A stretch of 64,000 bases of DNA, taken from the NCBI RefSeq assembly GCF_900188005.1, contig NZ_FZNR01000015.1:124001-188000 (forward strand), in the 5' to 3' direction. Shown here piece by piece: positions 42,375 to 51,050 of the stretch. Numbering within the stretch: position 1 is the stretch's first letter; the number at the start of each line of letters is the position of its first letter. This DNA comes from Actinoplanes regularis. Its GTDB lineage: Bacteria; Actinomycetota; Actinomycetes; Mycobacteriales; Micromonosporaceae. Under the pieces are notes generated by a model that saw nothing but the letters and a program-made list of their open reading frames with translations, did no database searches and was not told where the DNA came from. Both the position numbers and the translations under genes were made by a program.

Positions 42375-43415
42375 TCAGTGGGCCGGGTCGACGATGGTCA
42401 TGCCCGCGACCGTCGCCTGGTCGAAGCCGGGCAGCAGCGACGCCGCCTCGTCGAGCCCGACGGTGCGTTCGATCAAGCGCTGGGGTTGCAGCACACCGCG
42501 CTCGATCAGCGCCAGCATGCCCGGATAGTCGGCCGCCGCCATCCCGTGGCTGCCCAGCAGATCGAGTTCCCAGCCGATCACCCGCGACATCGGCACCCGC
42601 GGGTGCCCGCCGACCGGCGGCAGCAGGCCGATCTGGACGTGCCGGCCCCGGCGGCGCAGGCTGAGGATCGCGTCGGCGCACGCCTGCTCGCTGCCGACCG
42701 CGTCGACGGCGACGTGGCCGCCACCGCCGGTGAGTTCCGCGACCGCGGCCGGGAGGTCGGCGTCACCGACGCGCAGGGTGTGCTCCGCGCCGAGCGCGGC
42801 GGCCACGGCCAGCGCCTCCGGATTCCGGTCCACCGCGATCACCCGGCCGCCCAGGGCGCGGGCGATCATCACGGCGCTCAGCCCCACGCCGCCCGCGCCG
42901 ACCACGGTCACCCACTCCCCCTCGGCGACCCTCGCGCGGCCGGCCAGGGCGCGGTAGGCCGTGGCGAACCGGCAGCCGAGACTCGCCGCGGCCGCGAAGC
43001 CGACCTGTTCGGGGATGGCCACCAGGTTGGTGTCGGCGGCGTGCAGCACGACGTACCCGGCGAACGACCCCCAGTGGGTGAACCCCGGCTGCCGCTGGTC
43101 GGGGCAGATCTGCGCCTGCCCGCTCCGGCACCACTCGCACCGGCCGCAGCCGCAGACGAACGGGACGGTCACCCGGTCGCCAACCGTCCAGCGGCCGACC
43201 CCCGGGCCCACCTGGGTCACCACACCGGCGAGTTCATGGCCCGGCACGTGCGGGAAGACGATCTCGTCGTCGTGGCCCGCCCAGCCGTGCCAGTCGCTGC
43301 GGCAGATCCCGGTGGCCATCACCCGGACCACCACCCCGCCGGGCGGGGCCGTGGGATCGGGAACCTCCCGGACCTCGGGCCGGGCACGGACGGCATCGAT
43401 GACTACGGCACGCAT
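42375..43415 (-). CDS. Zinc-dependent alcohol dehydrogenase
   Basis: Medium-chain dehydrogenase/reductase, 346 residues from the ATG at 43415 (MRAVVIDAVRA). Catalytic zinc: GICRSDWHGW and VPGHELAGVV; structural zinc cysteines in CGCGRCEWCRSGQAQIC; Rossmann motif VVGAGGVGLSAVMIARALGG followed by VIAVDRN, an Asp pointing to NAD rather than NADP. An upstream in-frame start at 43451 would place a 23-bp palindrome inside the coding region, so 43415 is preferred although no ribosome site is visible. Substrate unknown. Confidence 0.88.
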   Translation of the reverse strand: MRAVVIDAVRARPEVREVPDPTAPPGGVVVRVMATGICRSDWHGWAGHDDEIVFPHVPGHELAGVVTQVGPGVGRWTVGDRVTVPFVCGCGRCEWCRSGQAQICPDQRQPGFTHWGSFAGYVVLHAADTNLVAIPEQVGFAAAASLGCRFATAYRALAGRARVAEGEWVTVVGAGGVGLSAVMIARALGGRVIAVDRNPEALAVAAALGAEHTLRVGDADLPAAVAELTGGGGHVAVDAVGSEQACADAILSLRRRGRHVQIGLLPPVGGHPRVPMSRVIGWELDLLGSHGMAAADYPGMLALIERGVLQPQRLIERTVGLDEAASLLPGFDQATVAGMTIVDPAH

Positions 43416-43426
43416 CGGTACATCGT

Positions 43427-43449
43427 GCGGCGGTACGTCGTACCGCCGC
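43427..43449. promoter_or_regulatory. Perfect palindrome before the alcohol dehydrogenase gene
   Basis: Arms GCGGCGGTACG (43427-43437) and CGTACCGCCGC (43439-43449) are perfect inverted repeats around one base, ending 12 nt upstream of the start. Good candidate operator or start-site hairpin; no regulator gene adjoins it. Confidence 0.55.
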
Positions 43450-43491
43450 AATCGGCTCCGCGCACAGCGGCGCGGGAGCCGCCCGCGGACC

Positions 43492-44394
43492 TCAGGCGGC
43501 GACCGCGATGGGTACGCCGTGGCTGTCGGTCAGCGCGAGCCGCGTGTGCAGATTGCCCTGTTGCTGCACCTTCGCGAAGTATTCGCTGCGGCGCCGCTGC
43601 AGACATCCCTTTCGGGTACGCGGTCCGCCGGCCGCGACGGTGAGCAACTCCGGCGCGAGCGAGCTGTTCAGGCCCTCCCGCAGCAGCCGCAGCGCTTCGG
43701 TCCGGAGCTGGGAGATCCGCGACTCGGTCACCCCGAGCCGGGCCGCGACCTCGCTGAGCGGCTGTTCCTGCAGGAACGACTCCTCCACGACCTGGCGCAG
43801 GCGCTCGGGCAGCGCCTGGATGGCCTGGTGCAGATAGCCCAGGCGTTCCCGCTTGAGCAGCAGGTCCTCGGGCCCCTCGGACAGCTCCGGCACCATCTCC
43901 TCAGCCGCCCCGGTGGGGAAGCCCTGCAGGCTCAGCAACGACGCCTTCTGCACGTCGTCCTCGACGCTCGCCAGCTCGGAGACCCCGACGCCGAGCATCT
44001 CGGCCACCTCGGCGTCGCTGGGGGTTCGCCCGAGCGCGGCGGTGAGCTCCTGGCGGGCGGTGGCCGCACGCCGCGCCCTGGCCCGCACCGATCGGCTCGC
44101 CCAGTCCTGACCCCGGAGTTCGTCCAGCAGCGCGCCCCGGATCCGCACGGCGGCGAAGCGGTGGAAGGGGATCCCGCGGGTCACGTCGAAGGAACGAGCC
44201 GCTCCGAGCAGTGCCGCGAACCCGGCTGAGGAGAGGTCGTCCGCGTGGACGTGGCCGGGCACCCGGTTGAGCAATTCCCGAACCAGGTGGCCAACCATCG
44301 GCATGTTCTCGCGGATCAGGTCCTCGATGTCGCGCGCGGAGGGCGCGTCATGAGTGATGCCGATGGCGGCGGGGACTTGGGTCGTGGCGGTCAC
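43492..44394 (-). CDS. RNA polymerase sigma factor, FliA/WhiG type
   Basis: 300 residues. Region 2 is typical (MPMVGHLVRELLNRVPGHVH, DDLSSAGFAALLGAARSFD, IPFHRFAAVRIRGALLDELR), followed by the region 3 helix (ELTAALGRTPSDAEVAEMLG) and region 4 (LPERLRQVVEESFLQEQPLS, LGVTESRISQLRTEAL). An extra ~45-residue basic tail (GPRTRKGCLQRRRSEYFAKV onward) follows region 4. GTG start with GAGGAGG upstream. In Actinoplanes FliA-type factors drive genes of motile spores, in Streptomyces WhiG drives sporulation; which applies here cannot be told. Confidence 0.88.
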   Translation of the reverse strand: MTATTQVPAAIGITHDAPSARDIEDLIRENMPMVGHLVRELLNRVPGHVHADDLSSAGFAALLGAARSFDVTRGIPFHRFAAVRIRGALLDELRGQDWASRSVRARARRAATARQELTAALGRTPSDAEVAEMLGVGVSELASVEDDVQKASLLSLQGFPTGAAEEMVPELSEGPEDLLLKRERLGYLHQAIQALPERLRQVVEESFLQEQPLSEVAARLGVTESRISQLRTEALRLLREGLNSSLAPELLTVAAGGPRTRKGCLQRRRSEYFAKVQQQGNLHTRLALTDSHGVPIAVAA

Positions 44395-44536
44395 GTAGTC
44401 CTCCTCGCTCGTACGAACCGGCTGGTGAACCGGCTGACGAGAAGAACACTTGCCGCCTTCGGGTGCAGTGGGGCCCGAACTCAGTTGCTTTTGTGGAGTT
44501 TTTTCGCATAAACCCTCAGGTCCGGCAGATCACTGC

Positions 44537-44577
44537 AAAAAAACGACCCGCTCGGCCGGGGCTGGCCTGCGGGTCGT
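44537..44577 (-). terminator. Rho-independent terminator of the 83-residue gene
   Basis: A 9-bp stem (ACGACCCGC with its complement) encloses a 17-nt loop that can itself pair. On the minus strand seven T residues follow. It lies 20 nt past the stop of the small gene, upstream of the sigma factor gene, so the sigma gene needs its own promoter in 44395-44536. Confidence 0.85.
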
Positions 44578-44597
44578 CTCTCTATGTTGGGAAATCT

Positions 44598-44849
44598 TCA
44601 GTGCAGCGACGGGACACACATCGTCACGACCTCTGCGAGCGCCGTCTGCACCCAGCGCATCCGGCGGACCGCCACGTCGGGGTGATCACCGAACTCGGTG
44701 GCCACGCCGGCGGCGCATCCATCGCTGCCGTACAGGAGGATCATGTTGGTGATCGCCTCCTCCACGGCAATGCGGCTGGGGCACTCAGACGGCTGCAGGC
44801 ACGAGACGAAAAGTGCCTCGGCGGCCAGATCCTTCACAGTGCTGATCAT
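44598..44849 (-). CDS. Small conserved actinobacterial protein, function unknown
   Basis: 83 residues from an ATG with GGGGAG upstream. KDLAAEALFVSCLQPSECPS, GCAAGVATEFGDHPDVAVRR and MRWVQTALAEVV match a family of ~80-100-residue proteins that I recall as common in actinobacteria and without a known role. Own terminator downstream. Lies upstream of the sigma factor gene on the same strand but is transcriptionally separated from it. Confidence 0.65.
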   Translation of the reverse strand: MISTVKDLAAEALFVSCLQPSECPSRIAVEEAITNMILLYGSDGCAAGVATEFGDHPDVAVRRMRWVQTALAEVVTMCVPSLH

Positions 44850-45172
44850 TGTCGAACTCCCCGTTGCGACGACCTGCTTGTTTGGTCCGGCCGACGCTCA
44901 CGCGGACGCAGACATGGCCGCCGTTCTCAGCCCCACGGTGATCACCATGATCCCCGTGAGGCGCCTGCCGGTTGGCAGCCACGCCGTGCGAAAGCACCGC
45001 AATCCCGGCAGTAGAAGTTCGGTTGAGCAACACGCTGAACCGGGGCGGATCAAAGCAGAGCGTCTGTCGTTTCTCGATCCCACCGTAACGCGGCTCACAC
45101 CGATTCGACCTCTTGTTTTCTCAGCCCCGGCGAACCCTGCCGGGTCGGCCGATCACGCCCGACCCGATCGGC
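44850..45172. other. Intergenic stretch without a recognised gene
   Basis: 323 nt between the small gene and the end of the third kinase gene. It should contain the promoter of the small gene on the minus strand and a hairpin next to the kinase stop. Reading frames here lack coding character by eye. Confidence 0.5.
45141..45166 (-). terminator. Hairpin after the CBM2-type kinase gene
   Basis: CGGGTCGG and CCGACCCG form an 8-bp stem around a 10-nt loop, 6 nt past the kinase stop on the minus strand. No T tract. Moderate candidate. Confidence 0.5.
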
Positions 45173-47104
45173 TCACTCGTCGACGATATCCACACAGTCG
45201 ACCACGTCGCAGCCGTCCACCGACGTGCCCGGCGCCGGCGGCGGTTCCACGGCCGGACTGCTGGTGGAGGTCGACGCCACGGTCGTCGGTGTCGGCGAAT
45301 CGCCCGGCTTCGGCGGGATGGTGTCGGTCGGCCCACCGGTCGGATCGTCGCCGCCGTTGATCGGCGCCGACGAGTTGCTCGACCCGGGAGCCGGGGTGGT
45401 CGTCGTGGTCGCGGCCGGCGCGCCGCTGGTGGGCGTGATGTGCACGATGCCGCCCGGGTCGACGGAGATGCCGGGCGTCGGCGTGGACTCCGACGCCGGC
45501 GCGCCGAGCCGGACCGTGCCGTCGGAGAGCTGCTCCACCGGCCGGGACGGCTCGCCCGGCTCGCTGGACACGTACGCCTGACAGTTCTTCCCATTCAGCT
45601 GGAAGAGCATCGGGGCGGCGTTGCTCTGCGCGAACCGTCCGGTGATCTGCAGGGTGGTGTTCTTCTGCGGCTCGAGCGGGCCGGCCGACTGGACGGTGAC
45701 CGCGCGCTGGTCCTGGGTCAGGTCGACCTTGCCCTGGCCGGAGATCGTCTGGTCGCCCGGCATCAGGAACCAGAGTTTCCAATTGTCGACCGGCTTGTCG
45801 TCCCGGTTGGCGAGGGTCACCTGGGCCTTGAACCGGCCGTTGCCCTGCGACCAGACGGCGTAACTGACGATGCAGTTGCCGGCCGCCGGAACCAGGCTGG
45901 GGCCGGGCGTGACCGCGTTGGCCCGATCGTCGCCCTCGGTCAGGCCGGCGGCCAGGCTCCAGCCGTACGTCAGCGCGCTGATCAGCGCGACGGTGCCCGC
46001 CACCACCAGGGCGCGGCGGGCCTGGAGCTGCTTCCGGCTGCGGGCCGGGGGGCGATTGTCCGCCGGGGCGGTCGACGGCCCACCGGCTCCGGGACGCAGC
46101 TGCGGGCCCCGCGGGCCGATCTCCTGGTAAGCGGGCGGAAGCGCCGCGGCGGCAGCGGCCGCCGGTCCCAGCCCGGCGTAGGGGTAGCCCGACGGAAGGA
46201 TCGTGGTGTCCTCGCCGCTGTCCTCCCAGCCACCGTGGAAGCCGCTGTTGCCCGGCATCGGGGCGCCCGCCGCGACGGCGGCCAGCAGGTGCGCCACCTC
46301 GGCGGTCGGCGGGCGGTCCGCCGGGCGCTTCTCCAGGCAACGGCCGACCAGCGCGTCGACCTCGTGCGGCAGCCCGTCGACCGGCGGCAGCGGATCGGGC
46401 TCCACGTACTGGTGGGCGCGGAGCAGGGCCGTGGTGGTGCCCACGTCCCACGGGAGCTGACCGATCAGCATGCGGTAGATCAGCAGGCCGACCGCGTAGA
46501 CGTCGGTGGCCGGGCTGACCTGGCCGCCCTCCAGGCGCTCGGGCGCCAGGTAGGCCGGGGTGCCGAGCAGACTGCCGTCCGGGTCGGTGTCGTTCTCCCC
46601 GATCAGGGCGGAGATGCCGAAGTCGACCACCTTCGCCCCGGACTGGGTGAGCATGACGTTGGCCGGGGTGACGTCGCGGTGCACGATCCCGCGCGCGTGC
46701 GCGGCGGCCAGGGCGGCCGCCACGTCGGCGCTGATCCGCACGGCGCTGTTCCACGGCAGGGTCCGGACCCGGGCCAGCACGGCGGCGAGCGACTCGCCGT
46801 CGACGAGCTCCATCACGACGTACGGCACGGGCTCGCCGTCGATCGTGGTGGCCTCGCCGTAGTCGTAGACGTTGGTGATGTGCGGGTGACTCAGCCGCGC
46901 CGCGGCCTGGGCCTCCGCGCGCAGCCGTCGACGGAAGGAGGGATCGGCGCTGGTGGACGGGGGCAGGACCTTGACGGCGACCTGACGCCCCAGCACTTCG
47001 TCGAACCCTCGCCAAACCACTGACATCCCGCCGGCTCCGAGCCGCTCCACCAGCCGGTATCGGCCGGCGAGCAGACCCGAACCGGGCAGGTCCGTCGTGC
47101 TCAT
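45173..47104 (-). CDS. Transmembrane Ser/Thr protein kinase with outer CBM2-like domain
   Basis: 643 residues from the ATG at 47104 (GGGGG upstream). Kinase domain ~12-275: GRYRLVERLGAGGMSVVWRG, AVKVLPP, HRDVTPAN (Thr for the usual Lys), VVDFGISALIG, GTPAYLAPERL. After a linker and a membrane helix (~363-385), residues ~408-508 resemble a family 2 carbohydrate-binding module: CIVSYAVWSQGNGRFKAQVT, NWKLWFLMPGDQ, FQLNGKNC, with bounding cysteines. Two of the surface tryptophans of cellulose-binding CBM2 seem absent. A Thr/Pro/Ser-rich stalk and a short acidic end with two cysteines follow. Polysaccharide sensing is inferred. Confidence 0.88.
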   Translation of the reverse strand: MSTTDLPGSGLLAGRYRLVERLGAGGMSVVWRGFDEVLGRQVAVKVLPPSTSADPSFRRRLRAEAQAAARLSHPHITNVYDYGEATTIDGEPVPYVVMELVDGESLAAVLARVRTLPWNSAVRISADVAAALAAAHARGIVHRDVTPANVMLTQSGAKVVDFGISALIGENDTDPDGSLLGTPAYLAPERLEGGQVSPATDVYAVGLLIYRMLIGQLPWDVGTTTALLRAHQYVEPDPLPPVDGLPHEVDALVGRCLEKRPADRPPTAEVAHLLAAVAAGAPMPGNSGFHGGWEDSGEDTTILPSGYPYAGLGPAAAAAAALPPAYQEIGPRGPQLRPGAGGPSTAPADNRPPARSRKQLQARRALVVAGTVALISALTYGWSLAAGLTEGDDRANAVTPGPSLVPAAGNCIVSYAVWSQGNGRFKAQVTLANRDDKPVDNWKLWFLMPGDQTISGQGKVDLTQDQRAVTVQSAGPLEPQKNTTLQITGRFAQSNAAPMLFQLNGKNCQAYVSSEPGEPSRPVEQLSDGTVRLGAPASESTPTPGISVDPGGIVHITPTSGAPAATTTTTPAPGSSNSSAPINGGDDPTGGPTDTIPPKPGDSPTPTTVASTSTSSPAVEPPPAPGTSVDGCDVVDCVDIVDE

Positions 47105-47116
47105 GTGCCCCCACAT

Positions 47117-47453
47117 GCGCGCTTCGAGGAAACGCCGGACCGCACCGCCATGCTGTCCAACGCCGGGCGAGTCGGGCCCGCCATCGGATCCCGAGCATCT
47201 CCCATCGACGGCGAGGATGTTAGTACCTATCGCCCCTCAGTTCGACCCATCAGCACGCGATCTACCAGGCAATAATTACGGTCAGTTGGATCAGCCGAGC
47301 GGCGCGTGCAGTTACCCGAAAGGGCAGGAAAGCGCTTTCCTACGCAGGTCCACACAAGATTGCCCGCTTCGTCGGAACTTGCGGTTTCAACTTCCCGGGT
47401 CACCCCATCGTGGACATATGCACGATCGGTCAATGTTCAATTACACAGAGAGA
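47117..47453. other. Intergenic stretch with lower GC
   Basis: 337 nt between the third kinase and cphA, less GC-rich than its surroundings. It must hold the kinase promoter on the minus strand. A 68-codon frame (47227-47433, minus) lacks the third-position GC bias and a ribosome site. No repeat or hairpin of note. Confidence 0.5.
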
Positions 47454-50204
47454 TCATGGATGTCCATGATCTGTCACACTCCCGGACACCCCCAGGGCGC
47501 TCTCCGCGAGGTGCCGGGTGAGTCGCGGGGTCGCCCGGATCGTCGTCATGGCCGGCAGGACCGGATGCGTATCGGCCGGCGCCGCGCCCAATTCCTCCAG
47601 ATATTCCCGTATCGGCGCCCATTTTTCATAGATGACCAGCAGGACATCGCCCGGCGCGGCCAGGCCCAGTGCGGTGGTCACCGCCTCCCGCCAGCCGTCC
47701 GCGCGGACCGCCCGGATCCGCGGCCGGCGCGCCCGCATCTCCCGCTCGACCAGCGCGGAGACCTCCCCGGCCGGGCGCCCCCGGCGATCCTGGTCGTCGT
47801 AGAGCACGACCCGGGTCAGCCCGTCCGCGAGGACCTGCGCGGACGCGGCGAGCAGGTCGTCGCGGCGGTCGCCGGGCAGGGTCACCGCGGCCAGGCAGCG
47901 GTTCATCCCCCACAGCCGGTGCAGCGTGCGCAGCGTCGCGGCCAGCGCGGCCGGATTGTGCGCGTAGTCCAGGAAGATCGAGACGTCGCCGAGTCGCAGC
48001 AGCGTGCCCCGGCCCGGGTTGTCGACGCTCGGGTCGAACTCGCCGAGCCGGGTGGCCACGGTCTCCGGCCGGGCGCCGACGGCACGGGCCGCGGCGATCG
48101 CGGCGAGAGCGTTGGCGGCGGCGTACGGGGCGGCTCCCCCGTACGCCCCGGGTACCTCCGTCAGGCGCAGCAGCGGGGTGCGCCGCGCTCCGGTCGCCTG
48201 CGTCAGCCAGCCGTCGTGCAGGAGGTACGCCGTACCGCCCCGCGCCAGGTGCTCGGTCAGCACCGGATTCGCCGGGTCCAGTCCGAACCAGACCAGGCGT
48301 TTCCGGTCGGCCCGCACCCGGGGCCGGGTGGCCAGGTCGCGCACCCACGGGTCGTCCGCGTTCAGGACCAGCGTGCCGCCGTCCCGGACCCGCTCGGCGA
48401 CGACCGCCTTGACGTGCGCCAGGTCCTCGACCGAGTCGAGCCCGTCCTGTCCGAGATGGTCGGCGGTGATGTTGGTGATCACCCCGACGTCCGACCAGTC
48501 GTAGCCGAGCCCGCGCCGCAACAGCCCGCCGCGCGCCGTCTCCAGCACCGCCACCTCGATCTGCGGATCGCCGAGCACCTGCTGCGCCGAGCGGGGACCG
48601 GTCGCGTCGGCCAGGAACACCGCGCGCCCGTCCACGTAGACCCCGTCGCTGGTCGCCGCGCCGACCCGCTGGCCACCACCGCTGAGCAGGTGCGCGATCA
48701 GCCGGGTCACGGTCGTCTTGCCGTTGGTGCCGGTCACCGCGACCGTCGGGATCCGGCCGTCGGAGCCGCCCGGGAACATCGCCCGGACGATCGCGTCGCC
48801 CACGTCCCGGGCCCGGCCGCGGACCGGCGCCAGGTGCATCCGCAGCCCGGGAACCGCGTTCACCTCGATCACCCCGGCCACCGGGTCCTCCGGACCGGGC
48901 GGCGGCAGCGGCGCGGCGATCTCCGGCAGCCGCAGGTCGATCCCGGCGACATCCAGCCCGATCAGCGCGACCACCCGCCGGCACAACCGGATCACGTCCT
49001 CGTGCACCTGGTCGGTGACGTCCCGGCTGGTCCCCCCGGTGGAGAGGTTGGCGCCGTCGCGCAGCCAGACGATCGCGCCCTCCGGCGGCACGTCGTCGGC
49101 GGCGCGGCCGGCGAGCCGCAGCGCCGCCTCGTCCAGGGTGATCCGGGTGAGCACCCGTGAGTGCCCGACCCCGCGGCGCGGATCGGCATTGGTCCGCTCG
49201 ACCAGCTCGGCCAGCGTGGACCGGCCGTCGCCGACAACATGCGCGGCGACCCGCTCAGCGGCGGCCACCAGCTCGCCGGCCACCATCAGCACCCGGTAGT
49301 CCCGGCCGGCGAGCTGCCGCTCGACCACCACGTCGCCGCCCGCCTCGGCGAAGGCCCGCTCGACCGCCTCCGGCGTGCTCAGCCCGAGCACGACGTGTTC
49401 CCCGTGCCGTCCCTGCCGGGGCTTCACCACGACCGGCGCGCCCAGTTCGTGCAGGAGCCGGACCGCCTCCCGCGCGCTGTCGGCCGCGCCGCCGGCCGCC
49501 ACCGGGACGCCGGCCTCCCCGAGCAGCCGCCGGGTGATCTCCTTGTCGCCGGCGATGTCGATGCCCACCCCGCTGGTCCGATCGGTCATCGCGGCCCAGG
49601 CCATCCGCCGCCGCACACCCCAGCCGAGCCGGACCAGGCTGAGGTCGTCGAACCGCTCCACCGGGATACCCCGCCGCCGGGCGGCCGCGATGATCGACCG
49701 GGTGCTCGGACCGGTCGCCTCCCGCTCGGCGAAGGCGGCCAGCCCGGCGAGCCGGTCGTCCGGCGCCACGCCGGCCCGCCCGGCCTGGACGGCCAGCACC
49801 AGGTCGACCGCGACGTCGAAGAGCTCGCCCGGCGTTCGTGACTCGGGCGACTCGTCCAGCGGGCACTCCACGATCACGTCGTAGACACCGGGTTCGCCGG
49901 CCGGGACGGTACGCCCGAAATTCACGTCCCGGCCGATCAGCTGGGACAGCTCCAGGCAGACGTGCTCGACGACATGACCGAAGTACGTGCCGCCCCGCAG
50001 CCGGCTGACGAACCCGCCCGGGGCACCCGCCGCGCAGTGGTGCTCGGCCAGCCCGGGCAGCGCCCGCAGCAGACGCTCGGTGAAACCGGTGACGTCAGAG
50101 GTCTCCCGGTCGGTCAGCTCTTCCAGCCGGAGCCGGGCCACCACCGCCGGCCGGGACAGGTACACGTTGGGGCCGCGCAGGCGGCGCAGACTCTCGATCC
50201 TCAT
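47454..50204 (-). CDS. cphA: Cyanophycin synthetase
   Basis: Polymerises aspartate and arginine into cyanophycin using ATP. 916 residues from an ATG at 50204 (MRIESLRRLRGPNVYLSRPA) with GGGGA upstream. Domains: N-terminal cyanophycin domain (~1-160), ATP-grasp (~220-470; PVVVKPRQGRHGEHVVLGLS, IEVNAVPGLRMHL), and Mur-ligase-like domain from ~485 with VAVTGTNGKTTVTRLIAHLL and DYAHNPAALAATLR. Length and domain order are those of CphA. The 5' end overlaps cphB by 110 nt in another frame. Confidence 0.94.
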   Translation of the reverse strand: MRIESLRRLRGPNVYLSRPAVVARLRLEELTDRETSDVTGFTERLLRALPGLAEHHCAAGAPGGFVSRLRGGTYFGHVVEHVCLELSQLIGRDVNFGRTVPAGEPGVYDVIVECPLDESPESRTPGELFDVAVDLVLAVQAGRAGVAPDDRLAGLAAFAEREATGPSTRSIIAAARRRGIPVERFDDLSLVRLGWGVRRRMAWAAMTDRTSGVGIDIAGDKEITRRLLGEAGVPVAAGGAADSAREAVRLLHELGAPVVVKPRQGRHGEHVVLGLSTPEAVERAFAEAGGDVVVERQLAGRDYRVLMVAGELVAAAERVAAHVVGDGRSTLAELVERTNADPRRGVGHSRVLTRITLDEAALRLAGRAADDVPPEGAIVWLRDGANLSTGGTSRDVTDQVHEDVIRLCRRVVALIGLDVAGIDLRLPEIAAPLPPPGPEDPVAGVIEVNAVPGLRMHLAPVRGRARDVGDAIVRAMFPGGSDGRIPTVAVTGTNGKTTVTRLIAHLLSGGGQRVGAATSDGVYVDGRAVFLADATGPRSAQQVLGDPQIEVAVLETARGGLLRRGLGYDWSDVGVITNITADHLGQDGLDSVEDLAHVKAVVAERVRDGGTLVLNADDPWVRDLATRPRVRADRKRLVWFGLDPANPVLTEHLARGGTAYLLHDGWLTQATGARRTPLLRLTEVPGAYGGAAPYAAANALAAIAAARAVGARPETVATRLGEFDPSVDNPGRGTLLRLGDVSIFLDYAHNPAALAATLRTLHRLWGMNRCLAAVTLPGDRRDDLLAASAQVLADGLTRVVLYDDQDRRGRPAGEVSALVEREMRARRPRIRAVRADGWREAVTTALGLAAPGDVLLVIYEKWAPIREYLEELGAAPADTHPVLPAMTTIRATPRLTRHLAESALGVSGSVTDHGHP

Positions 50205-50982
50205 TCGAGTGGTCCCCAATCCCCGGCCGCCGGCCGGTCAGGTGGAAGGTGTGCCCCGCCGGCAACACGTGGATGCGTGCCCCGGCCAGCGCGATCGGCC
50301 CGCTCGCCGGCACCCGGATGTCCGTGGCGGCGCCCGCGTCGACGACCGTGACCGCACCGCTGCCGAGCACCTCGAAACGGTCGCCGTGGGTGAGGATCGC
50401 GGTGTCCTCGTCGATGCCCAGCCCGAGCTCGTGCGGGTACAGGGCGACCGCGCTGAGCAGCCGGTTCAGCCGCCCGCGCTGGGCGAAGTGCTGGTCGATC
50501 AGCACGCCCGGAAGGAACTCCAGGCCGGGGCCGGTGCGCACGCTGGCCGCGGTCACCCCGGGGCCGTCCCCGTCGACGATCATGGTGGCCGACATCATCG
50601 CCGCGCCCGCGCTGGTCCCGCCGAGCACCACGGAGCCGTCCGTCACCAGCTCCTGCAGCAGCGAGTCGGTGGCCGTACCACCCAGCACCGCGGTGATCCG
50701 CTCCTGGTCGCCGCCGGTGAAGAAGACCCCGGTCGCGTCCCTCAGGACGTCCGCCGCCCCGGGATCGTTCGCCTCGGCCCGGGTGCTCAGGCGTAGCGCG
50801 CGGACCGAGCCCGCGCCCAGCGAGGTGAACGTGCGGGCGTAGAACGCCTCGGCGGTCTCCGGAGCCTCACTCGCGGTCGCGATCACCACGATCCGGGCCG
50901 CCCGGGCCCCGGCCAGCTCCACGAAGCGGACGAGCAGTCCCGGCCCGGCGGCGCCTCCGATGATCAGTAGTCGGGCCTCCAC
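50095..50982 (-). CDS. cphB: Cyanophycinase
   Basis: Serine exopeptidase of family S51 that degrades cyanophycin to beta-Asp-Arg dipeptides. 295 residues; nucleophile serine in VVLGGTSAGAAMMSAT, with GVFFTGGDQERI and LGLGIDEDTAIL as in the family. The domain proper ends near RIHVLPAGHTFHLTGRRP. About 40 more residues, Pro/Gly/Arg-rich, run on in the overlap with cphA and look like read-through of an ancestral stop. Same strand and first in the cphB-cphA pair. Confidence 0.92.
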   Translation of the reverse strand: MEARLLIIGGAAGPGLLVRFVELAGARAARIVVIATASEAPETAEAFYARTFTSLGAGSVRALRLSTRAEANDPGAADVLRDATGVFFTGGDQERITAVLGGTATDSLLQELVTDGSVVLGGTSAGAAMMSATMIVDGDGPGVTAASVRTGPGLEFLPGVLIDQHFAQRGRLNRLLSAVALYPHELGLGIDEDTAILTHGDRFEVLGSGAVTVVDAGAATDIRVPASGPIALAGARIHVLPAGHTFHLTGRRPGIGDHSNEDRESAPPARPQRVPVPAGGGGPAPAGRADRPGDL

Positions 50983-51050
50983 CGCGCCTCCTCAGCAGGG
51001 CTCAGATCGGCCACTGCTGAGACTAATCAGAACAAAACCGAAACAACCCC

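Noticed and set aside
44785..45033. 82-codon minus-strand frame overlapping the small conserved gene
   Set aside because: Overlaps the better supported 44598-44849 gene in another frame and looks like its upstream region.
47227..47433. 68-codon minus-strand frame between the third kinase and cphA
   Set aside because: No ribosome site, no third-position GC preference, and no recognised family.
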